64,000 nucleotides of DNA from a virus, in IMG/VR virus record IMGVR_UViG_3300046780_000484, positions 17,628 to 81,627 of that record; one strand, 5' to 3'. The position numbers and the translations under genes were made by a program. Below the pieces are notes generated by a model. That model was given only the letters and a program-made list of their open reading frames with translations. It had not been told where the DNA came from and ran no database searches. Below are positions 1 through 8,400 of this stretch, piece after piece (within the stretch, counting starts at the first letter, position 1; each line of letters starts with the position of its first letter).

Positions 1-2
1 GC

Positions 3-437
3 TCGTTCACCACCATCAAGGGAGCGAAGACCCCGAACCAGGGCGGGTCCTACGCCGGCGACACGATCGAGTCCAAGGTCACCGGCACGATGAGGGGCTA
101 CGCGGACTTCTCGTTCACCGCGTCGTCGCTGCCCTCGGGGGCGCTGAACGCGGGCGTGCCGCTGACGGAGAACGACCACGGGAACGCCCCGGCTGACAGC
201 ACCTCGGCATGGTACGAACTCGCGTTCCCGTCCGGGACAACCTTCGGCGCCGCTGGCATCGGCGCGTGGTCCTGGACGTACAAGGCGGTCGTCGTGACGG
301 TCACCTCACAGCAGGTGTGCCTGCCGCCGGGTCTCTGCTGGGGCATCCCGGTCATCCGGGTCAGCTCCCAGCGGTGGACCGACGCCAGTAGCAACGGGAA
401 CGGCAACCTGGCCGGAGACGGCAACATCGCTGGATAG
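3..437 (+). CDS. Hypothetical protein, C-terminal part (5' end cut by window edge)
   Basis: The frame is already open at base 3 and gives 144 residues before the stop, so the true start lies to the left of the window. An internal ATG at 90 exists, but the codons before it continue the same Ser/Thr/Gly-rich composition, so I treat the gene as truncated by the window. The product looks beta-rich and ends in an Asn/Gly repeat (NGNGNLAGDGNIAG). No family is recognised; a secreted or virion-surface protein is possible by composition only. It converges on the next minus-strand gene across a shared hairpin. Confidence 0.6.
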   Translation, partial: SFTTIKGAKTPNQGGSYAGDTIESKVTGTMRGYADFSFTASSLPSGALNAGVPLTENDHGNAPADSTSAWYELAFPSGTTFGAAGIGAWSWTYKAVVVTVTSQQVCLPPGLCWGIPVIRVSSQRWTDASSNGNGNLAGDGNIAG

Positions 438-451
438 TCCCTCCGCGCACG

Positions 452-487
452 CCAAAAACCCCCGGCCGCCACTAAGGCGACCGGGGG
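452..487 (-). terminator. Intrinsic terminator between convergent genes
   Basis: A 12-base stem (459-470 with 476-487) and a five-base loop. Read on the minus strand it pairs fully, counting one G-U wobble, and is followed by a TTTTT run (from 458 down). On the plus strand the wobble position becomes a C-A mismatch and no U run follows. It therefore mainly ends the leftward transcript leaving the 519-1061 gene. Confidence 0.75.
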
Positions 488-518
488 CTTCCCGTTGACC
501 GAGGGCGAGCCTACACCG

Positions 519-1061
519 TCAGGCGGCAGGCGGGGCCGGGGGCTGGTCCTCGGCGGTGCCCTCGGAGATCACCAGCGACGTCGCCGCGCTCGACACGACG
601 GTGATCGTGTCCGAGGCGGTCAGCGGCGGCGTCACGGAGTTGTCGGTCACGGTCACGACGGCGGTTCCGTCGGTACCCGCCACGCACAGGCACGACTGGG
701 TGTCGGCGGACGGGACGAGGCTGATAACGCTGCCGTTGTCGACGGACCACACGAGCTGGTCCGAGACCGGCTGGCCCTTGGAGTCCTGCTCTGCCACGGA
801 CAGGGGTACCTGCTGAAGGTCGGTGAGCTGCACGATGTTTCCTTTCCGGATCGTTGGCGTGCCCGGACCCTCCGGTGCAGCCTGGTCAAACGTTGTCGGG
901 TCGGTGGTGAGGAACAGGACGGCGGGGCCTTCAAGCCACTGGTAGTAGAGCGTCGCGACGGCGGTGACGTCGGAGCCCTTGTCCGCCGGGAATCCTCCAC
1001 CCTCAGGAACGACGGTCTCGATGGCGAGTTGCAGCGCGAGGACTCTGTTCTCGGCGGTCAC
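519..1061 (-). CDS. Virion-associated protein with bacterial Ig-like (Big2-type) domain
   Basis: A 180-residue protein. Residues about 85-165 have the pattern of a bacterial Ig-like domain (VWSVDNGSV, then DGTAVVTVTD, then SDTITVV), common on phage capsids, tails and fibres. The N-terminal 80 residues resemble no family I know. It is the last gene of the leftward late programme, directly before the terminator. The start is GTG at 1061, preceded by GGGAGGT only two bases away; the site reads ATGTGACC, so an ATG-TGA start-stop overlaps the GTG. The role as a structural or adhesion accessory is inferred from the domain type. Confidence 0.65.
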   Translation of the reverse strand: MTAENRVLALQLAIETVVPEGGGFPADKGSDVTAVATLYYQWLEGPAVLFLTTDPTTFDQAAPEGPGTPTIRKGNIVQLTDLQQVPLSVAEQDSKGQPVSDQLVWSVDNGSVISLVPSADTQSCLCVAGTDGTAVVTVTDNSVTPPLTASDTITVVSSAATSLVISEGTAEDQPPAPPAA

Positions 1062-1076
1062 ATACCTCCCGGGTCG

Positions 1077-1241
1077 TTACGTGCGCTGCGGCTTGGAGCC
1101 GACCTGATTGGCGGCTGTCACGAGTTCGGAGGCGATCTCCCCGGCCTCGTCGCGGACGTGGCGGGGGAGGCGGCGGTCCTTGGCGACGGACAGGGCGCGG
1201 GCGGCCTGCTCGAGCACGCTGTCGCGGGCGGCAGCGGTCAT
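1077..1241 (-). CDS. Small hypothetical protein (54 aa)
   Basis: ATG at 1241 with GGAGG five bases upstream opens a 54-residue frame (begins MTAAARDSVLEQ) that stops 15 bases before the 519-1061 gene. It is predicted mostly alpha-helical, Ala/Arg-rich, with a basic tail. No family recognised. The good ribosome site and tight operon spacing are the main support. Confidence 0.6.
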   Translation of the reverse strand: MTAAARDSVLEQAARALSVAKDRRLPRHVRDEAGEIASELVTAANQVGSKPQRT

Positions 1242-1287
1242 GGTTGCCTCCGGGGATTGTCGGGGCGCGGCGGTATGGTGGCGGGTT

Positions 1288-1932
1288 ATGGCTGACGAGG
1301 CAGCGGACCCTGTTGCGTGGCTCCGCGCTCAGATAGAGGCGGACCTGGCGGCAGCCCGCATCATCAATGCCGGCGGCTTCTCTCCGCAGCGCTGGGACAC
1401 TGAGCCGCCGGGGCAGGTGAACCCGGACGACATCCCCCAGAGCGATGCGGTCACCGCCGCTCTCGGCTGCGACCCGGAGTACATCTGCGGCTGGGTCCAG
1501 ATCGTCGCCTACGACAAGCTGAACAACGAGCCAGACGAGGCGTACGGGCGGGACAGCGAAGCCCCGTTCGCCCTAGTGGACAACGGGCGGCGCGAGTTCG
1601 AGCACATCATCCGCCACGACCCGCGCAACGTCGTCGCTGACTGCGAGGCGAAGCTGGCCATCCTGGACGAGCACTACATCCTGCGTAGCAGCGACACTAA
1701 CGAGGCGTACGAGGAGTTCTCCGTGGTCCCGTGGGGAGTCAAGGGCGGTTCAGGCGATCAGGACTCTGGCTGCGTCACCTGCCACTACTACGGGATGGGC
1801 GGCGTGAAGGGCTACGGGATCTGCCGCACCGTCCGCCTTCTCCTCGCCGCCTATAAGCACAGAAGCGGCTACGACGAGCGGTGGGGCGCTACCCCGGCAG
1901 GTACAGGGTCAGGCCCCTCGGCACCGGCTTAG
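1288..1932 (+). CDS. DUF6221-like protein
   Basis: ATG at 1288 gives 214 residues starting MADEAADPVAWLRAQIEADL. The layout matches the DUF6221 family known from Streptomyces genomes and phages: an N-terminal WLRAQI helix, a central helix of the form CEAKLAILDEH, a Cys pair (CVTCHYYG), and a C-terminal RLLLAAYKHRSGYDERW. Function of the family is unknown. The gene runs against the surrounding leftward genes and its last 44 bases overlap the end of the amidase gene antisense. The frame is open further upstream to 1108, but that part is antisense to the 54-aa gene, so the later start is preferred. Confidence 0.75.
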   Translation: MADEAADPVAWLRAQIEADLAAARIINAGGFSPQRWDTEPPGQVNPDDIPQSDAVTAALGCDPEYICGWVQIVAYDKLNNEPDEAYGRDSEAPFALVDNGRREFEHIIRHDPRNVVADCEAKLAILDEHYILRSSDTNEAYEEFSVVPWGVKGGSGDQDSGCVTCHYYGMGGVKGYGICRTVRLLLAAYKHRSGYDERWGATPAGTGSGPSAPA

Positions 1933-2674
1933 CCGGGTCCACCGTCCCGCTGAACACGCCGTTCAGGTACACCGCCAGTTCGGCCGGAAGCGGCGACGGG
2001 GAGTGCTGAGCGGTCAGCTGGAGGATCACGGCGGCCGTGGTCTTCTGGTCGCCCGCCAGCGTTGCCAGTGATGACATGCCTGCCGTGATCCACTGCCGGG
2101 GCTGCGTCACCGTTCCTCCTTGGCGGATCGACATCGCGAGGGCGATGATCTTGGGGCGCTGGCCGGCTCGCGGGCCCGGACCAGGACACGTATGGCCGTC
2201 CGGGTTCCAGGCCGGGCCGCCCATGACGTGGGTGCCGTACCCCTTCACTGACGGGGAGTCGGTGACCTGCAGCGGGAACCCGGCGAAGCGGCTGAGCAAC
2301 TCCACTAGCTGGGCGCTGGCCGTGATCTGCGCGGCGGTCAGCGGGTTGCGCGGGTTGCCGTCGTCGGCGTGCTCGATGCCGTACCAGGCCCGGTTCGCGG
2401 CGACGGCATGCCAGGCCGCCCATCCTTTCCCGATCGGCCCGAATTGCCAGATCTCGCCGTCCTGGGCGATGCCGAAGTGGGCCGAGGCCTGCCGCGCCGG
2501 GTCGTTGAACACGCCGATCGTGCCGGGCAGGTTTCCGGCCATGGTGTGCATGACCACGCCCATCATGGCACCGGTCTCGAATGCCCCGTTGACGCACGGG
2601 AACGGCTCGTTGTACCTAATGTTCGCCGGACCCGTCACGCGCCCGTCCGCGCTTACGGTGAGCTTGCCGGTCAT
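1889..2674 (-). CDS. Endolysin, N-acetylmuramoyl-L-alanine amidase (Amidase_2/PGRP type)
   Basis: A 261-residue predicted peptidoglycan amidase that would cut the MurNAc-L-Ala bond for lysis. The zinc-binding His pattern is visible: VVMHTM near residue 42, a GIEHADDG segment near 99, and a late GYGTHVMGGPAWNPDGHTCPG segment holding the distal His and Cys. Residues about 25-185 form the catalytic domain; the tail (about 190-261) has no recognised cell-wall domain and may be a binding or oligomerisation region. No signal peptide, consistent with holin-dependent export. It lies downstream of the membrane-protein cluster at 3.4-5.2 kb and overlaps the HNH gene by ATGA. Confidence 0.88.
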   Translation of the reverse strand: MTGKLTVSADGRVTGPANIRYNEPFPCVNGAFETGAMMGVVMHTMAGNLPGTIGVFNDPARQASAHFGIAQDGEIWQFGPIGKGWAAWHAVAANRAWYGIEHADDGNPRNPLTAAQITASAQLVELLSRFAGFPLQVTDSPSVKGYGTHVMGGPAWNPDGHTCPGPGPRAGQRPKIIALAMSIRQGGTVTQPRQWITAGMSSLATLAGDQKTTAAVILQLTAQHSPSPLPAELAVYLNGVFSGTVDPAKPVPRGLTLYLPG

Positions 2675-3201
2675 GCCGCCCTCCTTCGCTTACGCGCCGC
2701 CTGCTGCATCATGTTGTGACACTGCCGACACCTGCGCTCCCTGTAGCCCTTGTGGGTTTTCCAGTAGGTGTTCTCGGGAGTGAACTCATGGCCGCGCCCG
2801 CATGTGGGCGCAAGTTGATGGCGGCTGGTGCCGTGGCGGATCTTGTCCTGCGCGTTCTCGGCGGGAGTGCCCCACGCCAGGTTGCTAAGGCGGTTGTTGT
2901 GCGGATTGCCGTCGAGATGGCGGACTTGGCAATGCGGCGCTGGACGCGGTTTGTCGAATGCTTCCAGTACCAGTTCATGCACGTAGCGCTTGGATTCGGT
3001 CGCGTTGAGGCAGAGTGTCACGCAGAAGTAGTGACCCTTTGAGCGCTCCCACGGGCGTAGCGCCCCTGCCTTGCGGCGCCACCCGCGCGCATCAAGCCGG
3101 GCAAGCACTCGGACGTTGCCGTGACTGCTGACCTCGTACACGCCCTCATAGCCGGGTACCGGCTTCCAGACTTCGAGGTCGTCAAAGCTAAGCTGTTCCA
3201 C
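2671..3201 (-). CDS. HNH homing endonuclease with NUMOD4 domain
   Basis: A 176-residue free-standing endonuclease. Residues 10-45 carry a NUMOD4 motif (VWKPVPGYEGVYEVSSHG), a DNA-binding module of homing endonucleases. Residues 75-125 carry the HNH core (HELVLEAF, then VRHLDGNPHNNRLSNLAWGT). A C-terminal CGRGH...CRQCH pair suggests a zinc finger. The start is GTG at 3201 with the leader GAGCAGAGGTCCAGC, nearly the same as the leader of the HNH gene at 53531. An extended -10 box lies at 3288-3296, about 85 bases upstream, with an inverted repeat in between. Confidence 0.88.
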   Translation of the reverse strand: MEQLSFDDLEVWKPVPGYEGVYEVSSHGNVRVLARLDARGWRRKAGALRPWERSKGHYFCVTLCLNATESKRYVHELVLEAFDKPRPAPHCQVRHLDGNPHNNRLSNLAWGTPAENAQDKIRHGTSRHQLAPTCGRGHEFTPENTYWKTHKGYRERRCRQCHNMMQQAARKRRRAA

Positions 3202-3240
3202 GCTGGACCTCTGCTCTTAGCCGGGCAGGTCTGGCGACTG

Positions 3241-3268
3241 CTCCAGCGGTGTTCCACCACCGCTGGAG
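3241..3268. repeat. Perfect 11-bp inverted repeat in the HNH 5' leader
   Basis: CTCCAGCGGTG (3241-3251) and its exact complement (3258-3268) flank a six-base loop. It lies between the 40-aa gene and the HNH start. With no T run next to it, it looks like a leader hairpin or protein-binding site rather than a classic terminator. Confidence 0.7.
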
Positions 3269-3287
3269 CGCCAGAATTCGTACGCCT

Positions 3288-3296
3288 ATTCTAGCA
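3288..3296 (-). promoter_or_regulatory. Extended -10 promoter element for the HNH gene
   Basis: On the minus strand this reads TGC-TAGAAT, an extended -10 box matching those in front of the HNH genes at 10144 and 20046. A start site would lie near 3280, giving an 80-base leader that includes the 11-bp hairpin. Confidence 0.45.
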
Positions 3297-3298
3297 GA

Positions 3299-3421
3299 TC
3301 AGACGGGCCGCGCCGCCCTCGCCGCGTAGTCCCGGTTCCACCGCTCGATGCATCCGGCACACCAGGCGGTGGCCCGTTCCAGCAGCACATAGGCACCGCA
3401 GCGGAAACAGAAGCCGGTCAC
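3299..3421 (-). CDS. Small zinc-ribbon-like protein (40 aa)
   Basis: GTG at 3421 follows AAGGAGG. The 40-residue product has two Cys pairs, CFRC and CAGC, spaced about 14 residues apart, which could bind one zinc. It starts 20 bases after the preceding membrane-protein gene, in the holin/lysis neighbourhood. No family recognised. Longer upstream reading of this frame is Arg/Pro-rich out-of-frame sequence, so the short start is chosen. Confidence 0.6.
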   Translation of the reverse strand: MTGFCFRCGAYVLLERATAWCAGCIERWNRDYAARAARPV

Positions 3422-3440
3422 GTGGCCGCCTCCTTGCTCG

Positions 3441-3839
3441 TCATGTTTCTTCCGTCTTCCCGCTCGCCGTCTTCCGCATCTCCGTGGCACCCCGCCGGGG
3501 CGCCTTCGCGTTCCTCGCGATCGCCCCGAGGGCCTTGATGTCCGCGTGGGCGGATTCGGCTGCCGTGACGGCACGCCTCACCTCATCCAGGACCGCGGCG
3601 AGGCCTCCGGGGCTGTGAGGGTCCAGCAGGCCGGCGTGGGCGTCGAGCCGGGCGCGGATCTCGTCCAGTTCGCCTCCGTGGCCGAAATGCCTCTTCCACC
3701 AGCCAGCGCAGGCACGGCCGATGTGATCCCTGAACAGGAACGCGAACAGGGCGGCGATGAGGCCGCACACGGGCATCGCGATGACGTTGCTCCAGGCCCC
3801 CCCGCCGGGCCACGCGAAGAAAAGCCAGAAGGTGCGCAC
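3441..3839 (-). CDS. Membrane protein with N-terminal TM segment(s), holin-cluster member
   Basis: 132 residues from GTG at 3839. A hydrophobic segment (about 18-38, VIAMPVCGLIAALFAFLF) is followed by a helical, charged region (about 55-110) rich in Ala, Arg and Glu and a basic tail. One or two TM segments with a soluble helical tail is a common layout for phage holin or antiholin accessories. It starts 10 bases after the next small membrane protein. Confidence 0.6.
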   Translation of the reverse strand: MRTFWLFFAWPGGGAWSNVIAMPVCGLIAALFAFLFRDHIGRACAGWWKRHFGHGGELDEIRARLDAHAGLLDPHSPGGLAAVLDEVRRAVTAAESAHADIKALGAIARNAKAPRRGATEMRKTASGKTEET

Positions 3840-3849
3840 GGGGGGCGGC

Positions 3850-4017
3850 CTAGCCTCTTCGTTCCCACGGCGGCCAGGATGCGCCGGCCAGTACGGCGCA
3901 GCACAGCCCGGCGGCGATGAGGGTGACGGGGTGCAGCCACGCCGTCGAAGGGTGGATGGCGCCGCCCGAGATCAGGAAGGCGATGAAGAACAGGGCCGCA
4001 GCGAGCCACGCGAACAT
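3850..4017 (-). CDS. Small two-TM membrane protein (55 aa), holin candidate
   Basis: ATG at 4017 opens a 55-residue frame beginning MFAWLAAALFFIAFLISG, with a second hydrophobic stretch (VTLIAAGLCCAVLAGA) and a short basic tail WERRG. Two TM helices joined by a short loop is the class II holin layout. A GTGAGGCG-type ribosome site precedes it. It lies between two other membrane-protein genes and about 1.2 kb upstream of the amidase, so a holin or antiholin role is plausible but not proven. Confidence 0.6.
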   Translation of the reverse strand: MFAWLAAALFFIAFLISGGAIHPSTAWLHPVTLIAAGLCCAVLAGASWPPWERRG

Positions 4018-4021
4018 CGCC

Positions 4022-4453
4022 TCACCCCTTTCTTCCGAGGTGCGCGCAGTCCCTCGGGTGGAAGATCGACTTCACGTAGACGCCGAAGGCGCTGATCTCC
4101 TGCTGCTGCGCCTTCGTCCTCGGCGGCGACCCGGGCGCCCGGGGAAGGGTAAGCAGGTGTGTCCAGAGCGTGACCTGCTGAGCCCTGGCGGCGTTCCCCG
4201 CCGTGCACAGGGCCAGTTCGGACTGCTTCGCCGCCGCCGCCGCCGTGTTCGCGTCGTGGGCCTGCACGGCGACGATCGCGATGGTCACGGTGAGCACCAG
4301 ATCCAGGATGATCGAGATGATCAGCCCCCAGATCATGCGCCTGTTCCGGTGCCCGTAGGCGGCGAGGCGCTGGAGTTCGGCTGTCATGTCCGTCAGGGCC
4401 CCGGTGAGGCCCTTCGCTGCCGCCAGCGCCTCGGAGTCCCCTGGCACGGTCAC
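4022..4453 (-). CDS. Single-TM phage membrane protein
   Basis: 143 residues from GTG at 4453, which overlaps the stop of the preceding gene (GTGA). An amphipathic helix (residues 5-35) precedes one TM segment (about 42-64, IWGLIISIILDLVLTVTIAIVAV). The following extracytoplasmic-looking part has two Cys residues (ALCTAGN and HPRDCAHL). Proteins of this shape occur near lysis genes of actinophages; no enzymatic motif is visible. Confidence 0.6.
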   Translation of the reverse strand: MTVPGDSEALAAAKGLTGALTDMTAELQRLAAYGHRNRRMIWGLIISIILDLVLTVTIAIVAVQAHDANTAAAAAKQSELALCTAGNAARAQQVTLWTHLLTLPRAPGSPPRTKAQQQEISAFGVYVKSIFHPRDCAHLGRKG

Positions 4454-4602
4454 GGTGCTACCAGCCTCTCGTCGTCCTCGCCGCCGGGAGGGTCCGGCCG
4501 CGTCAGGATCGCGCTGAGCGCGTCCACGTTGTCGCGGAGCTCGCCGAGGAGCGCGTCGAGCTGCGCGGCTACTCTCGCGATCTCCGTGTCCTTGGCGCTC
4601 AC
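4450..4602 (-). CDS. Small acidic hypothetical protein (50 aa)
   Basis: GTG at 4602 overlaps the stop of the upstream gene and its own stop overlaps the GTG of the next gene, so it sits in a GTGA-GTGA coupled chain. The 50-residue product is a helical, heptad-like segment (IARVAAQLDALLGELRDNV) with an acidic tail. No known family; possibly a small coiled-coil partner. Confidence 0.6.
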   Translation of the reverse strand: MSAKDTEIARVAAQLDALLGELRDNVDALSAILTRPDPPGGEDDERLVAP

Positions 4603-4856
4603 GGGTCGTCCTCGTCCCCGGTGAGGCCCGCCAGCTTGCCGAGCAGGTAGGACACCTGCTCGGCGTGGCGGAGGGCGTCGCGGGCCAGGGCGCGGATCTC
4701 GTCGGCGGTCATCTCGGTGCCCTTCGCCGCGGCTGATGTCAGCAGGGACCCGATCTCGGTGGCGCCGGGGGTGAGCGCGGCGCGTTCCCGGATGCGGGCT
4801 ACCATCTCGCGCGTCTCCTCGGAGATCCCGTCATCCCCGCCCGGTTCCTCGCTCAT
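4599..4856 (-). CDS. Hypothetical helical protein (85 aa)
   Basis: 85 residues, acidic at both ends, with two predicted helices (ETREMVARIRERAAL and ADEIRALARDALRHAEQVSYLLGKLAGL, of which the second looks amphipathic). It overlaps the TM/coiled-coil gene upstream by 26 bases and the 50-aa gene downstream by GTGA. No family recognised. Confidence 0.6.
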   Translation of the reverse strand: MSEEPGGDDGISEETREMVARIRERAALTPGATEIGSLLTSAAAKGTEMTADEIRALARDALRHAEQVSYLLGKLAGLTGDEDDP

Positions 4857-5214
4857 GGCCCTCCCGCCGGGTGACCAGTTCCTGAAGCAGCGGCAGCAGG
4901 GCCCCGGTGGTGGCGGTGAACTGGACCAGCAGCGGGACCAGCTGCACTTGCGCGATCTTCAGGGCGTCGTCGCGCTGCTCCTCGGCGCGGGTTTTCTCGG
5001 TGATCAGGCGCTCGTTCTCGGCGACGAGATCCCTGCGTGCCTGCTCCTTGGCCTCGTCGACGGCGGAGCGGGGGACGATGAACCGGAACGCGAACGCCAG
5101 CGCGATGATCCCGATCGGCCCGTAGCCCAGGATGTAGCTGACGATGCTCCCGGCCGCCGTGTCAACGGGGGAGACGTTGGCGGAGAGGGTGGCGATCAGC
5201 GCCCACGATGGCAA
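4831..5214 (-). CDS. Membrane-anchored coiled-coil protein, holin candidate
   Basis: 127 residues from TTG at 5214, with GGGGGATGAG just upstream. An N-terminal region (about 20-50) contains a TM segment (ILGYGPIGIIALAFAFRFIV), followed by a long charged coiled coil (about 52-95, EAKEQARRDLVAENERL) and a hydrophobic segment near 95-112. This layout is frequent in proteins annotated as holins in Streptomyces phages. It is the first gene of the membrane-protein group upstream of the amidase. Confidence 0.6.
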   Translation of the reverse strand: MPSWALIATLSANVSPVDTAAGSIVSYILGYGPIGIIALAFAFRFIVPRSAVDEAKEQARRDLVAENERLITEKTRAEEQRDDALKIAQVQLVPLLVQFTATTGALLPLLQELVTRREGHERGTGRG

Positions 5215-5265
5215 CTCATCCCCCTTCGCGCAGGTCAGGACACTCGGAAGGGGGAGCTGCGGGCG

Positions 5266-5454
5266 TCATAGCAGAGTCAGCTCCGATGGGCGAAAGCTAG
5301 CCGGGGGCCTCCCGTCCAGGTTCACAATCACTACCGCGTTAGAGCCCGTGCCCCGCACGAACCTGATCGAGCCGCGGCGGTGCGGTGCGGCGTTCTCCTG
5401 GACCCGGCGGCCGATCTTCCAGAGTTGCCGGAAGGTTGCCGCTGAGGTGGCCAC
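5266..5454 (-). CDS. Small basic hypothetical protein (62 aa)
   Basis: GTG at 5454 starts three bases after the stop of the large tail gene. The product is basic, with a beta-like second half (SNAVVIVNLDGRPPASF). Position directly after a tail gene suggests a minor tail or assembly role, but no family is recognised. Confidence 0.5.
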   Translation of the reverse strand: MATSAATFRQLWKIGRRVQENAAPHRRGSIRFVRGTGSNAVVIVNLDGRPPASFRPSELTLL

Positions 5455-5457
5455 GGC

Positions 5458-8400
5458 TCAGCTCCAGTACGAACTCGGCTCGAAATCTGCTTGCAGCACG
5501 ACCGACGCCTCGGCGGGTTCCCTGTCGTCGCCGAACCGGATAACCCGCTTGACGTTCGATATCCGGAAGGTTCCCGTGATCCCGCCGCCGCCGATCTGCC
5601 AGTTCTGGACGGTCACGACGTCTCCGACATTGATCCCTAGCACCAGTGGCCAGGCTGCCGGGTAGGCGGCGGCGTCGATCCGGAGGTTGTCGACGCGGAT
5701 CTGGACCTGCCCGAAGTTGGACAGGATCCAGTCGGCCTGCGACTGCTGCCCCGTCGCGGACTGGAGGTAGGAGTTGACCTGCCTGGGCTGCGCGCCGTAT
5801 TGCGCTTGTGACGCGTTCGCTGATGTCGCGTTCGAGGGGGTGATGTCGGCGAGGCTCGCCCCGTCAGGAGAAAAGGGGGTGATGAGGATGGCGTTCCATA
5901 CCCGCTGCGGGTCGGCGAGCCACCGGTAGCCTTCCCGGTAGTAGGGGTAGGCCGTCAGTGTCGCGCCCGGGGTGGGCGGGGACTGCGGGGTGATCGTCCA
6001 CACCGGGGAGGCGTACTGCGCCGCGAGGTGGGATTTCTGCCAGTACGTCAGGTTGCCGAGGTTGTCGATGAACATCAGCCCGCCATCGCTCTGGGCGATG
6101 TTCTCCAGGTTCTGCCCGGTCTGCTGCCCGCCGATGTCGGTGGCGGCCTGCACCGGCAGGGGGGCGGGGTCGATGCACCGGCCCGGGTAGGTGGCCTGGC
6201 CGTACCCCAGGATCCGCTCGAGCCGCTGGGCCACCGTGTCGCCGAGGGCGGACGCGGAAGCCGGGGGGGATGCCCCGGTCCCGCCGCTGACCTGGCACTT
6301 CCCGGCACCGGAAGCGCCCGCCCCGTAACCGGAGGAAAACGAGTCCCCCGCCCCGGCCACGACAGCGGCTAGCGTCTCGGTCCCGTGGCCGGTCGCGGTG
6401 TACACGTTGAACTGCGCCGCGGCCCCGTTCCACCCGACCCACGCCCAGGTGTTCAGGGTGTAGTTCACGGTGGTCGCCCACGCGGACGGCCCGGAGCTGA
6501 AACCTCCGACGACCGACGTGGCAACCGCCGAGTACGTGACCGTAGCGCTGCCGAAGCCGCCCGAGTACGTGCCGGTGTCGATGCTGCCGTCCGGCGCAAA
6601 GGTGGTGTTGCTGGCCGCCGACCCGGGGGACAGCGTGACAGCGACCGCCTGAGGGGCGGGCACGATCCCGAACGCGGTCATGGCGGCGCAGTAGCGGGCC
6701 AGGATCCGCCAGGCGGGCAGCCGGGACGGGTAGACGGCCAGGTGGGAGAAGGACGCGTTGCCGCCGTGGACGAGGCCGGTGCCGGCGCTGGAGCCGCCGC
6801 TGGCGCCCAGGTCGCCGTTGGCTATGAGCCAGGTCCACGCCGAGGTCATGCCCGCGGCGGTGCCGGATACGACGGCGGTGACGCCGCCGTTCACGTACAC
6901 CGTCCAGGCGGTCGCGGTCATGGTGACGGCGATGTGCCACCAGGAGTCCGACCGCATGTCGGAAGCCGTGTAGATAGAGTGGCTGGTGGGGGTCGCGCCG
7001 CTGTAGGTGATGAAGTTCAGGTGCCCGCTGAGGTCCAGCTGGAGGATGGCGACGGGGTTCGACCCGGTGGCCAGCTCCCACAGGGTCAGGGCAGTGTAAG
7101 GCTGCTGGCAGATGACGATATCGACCTGGCCGGCTCCGGTCGTGGCGGAGGCGCTGCCGCCGAAGAACTGGTAGTTGAACCATCCCTCGACCGTCACCCC
7201 CGCCGACAGCGGCGGGAAGCCCGTGTCGTTGCAGATCAGGACGAAGCCGTAGGACCCTGTGTTACCCAGCTGGCCGCTGGCCTGCCAGGACGCCGAACCA
7301 GGGTTGGACGTGACCGGGTTAGATGTCTGGTATGACGCGGGGCCGCTCTGCGGGTCGCCGTACATCCACCCGGCGTTCGCCGCGAACGCCTCCCCGGCGA
7401 TGGACGGGAGGAGGGTGGGGGCGGTGACGGCGTTGCCGTTGACGCCGTACTGGTTCTGCGCGGTCGCCCCGTTCGGGGACAGGACCACGTTGAGGACATT
7501 CGTGTTGCCCTGCGCCGAGTTCCGCAGCGACGCGGGCAGCACCCCCCCGGTAAGGGGCTGGTCGTCCATCGGCCACCACGCGTACGGGGAGTCCTGGTAC
7601 ACCTCTCCCCGGTACGGGGAGGGGCCGGAGGCGGACAGGACGGACCAGATGTCGGTCCCGGTCCCGGTGATGTACCGGCGGTAGGCGGGGTCGATCTGCT
7701 GCGGCCATTCCTGCATGTTCCGGCTGATGACGTACCAGCGGTTCACGGTAACGCCGCCGATGACGCCGAGCGCCGCGCGGATCCGGAGCGGGGTGCCGGT
7801 CACCAGGTCCGGGTAGTACGGGGATGAGGGGTTGTCGCTGGACAGGTGGGCGTCGAAGTTGTCGAGTTCCATTTCCAGGTTGGTGGCCTGGATGCTGCCG
7901 AGCTGGTACTGGATGCCGGTGGTCTCGTCCCAGGACCACAGCCGGGACGACAGGTCGGTCCAGGTGAGCTGATCCGGGGGGGTCTGGAACCCGCCGCCGA
8001 GCGCCGCCTCGAACTTCAGGTACGGCCAGGCCGGGTTGTTCGCCGCCGGGATCGGGGAGGATCCGGTGACGCGGACCTGGAGGATCACCCCGGACAGGTC
8101 CGATGCGGCCGAGGCGGTCCCGGTCACCGAGATCGACCCCGACGTGGACGGCAGGAACGCGGATGTGAGCACCGCGTCGCAGGTGTTATCCGAGCCATTG
8201 GTCACGCTCACCGCGGACAGCGCCGTCCACGAGGCGGGCGCGAACGCCTGCGTCACGGCCGTGGTGTCGCCGCAGACGCACGCGATGGTGAACGCCTGCA
8301 CGCCCGGGGCTGACAGCGACAGGCCCAGGGAGGTGGCGGCGGCACTGTAGTTCGTGCCGACCCCGGTCACCGTGTCCCACGGGCCCAGCCCGGCGATTTC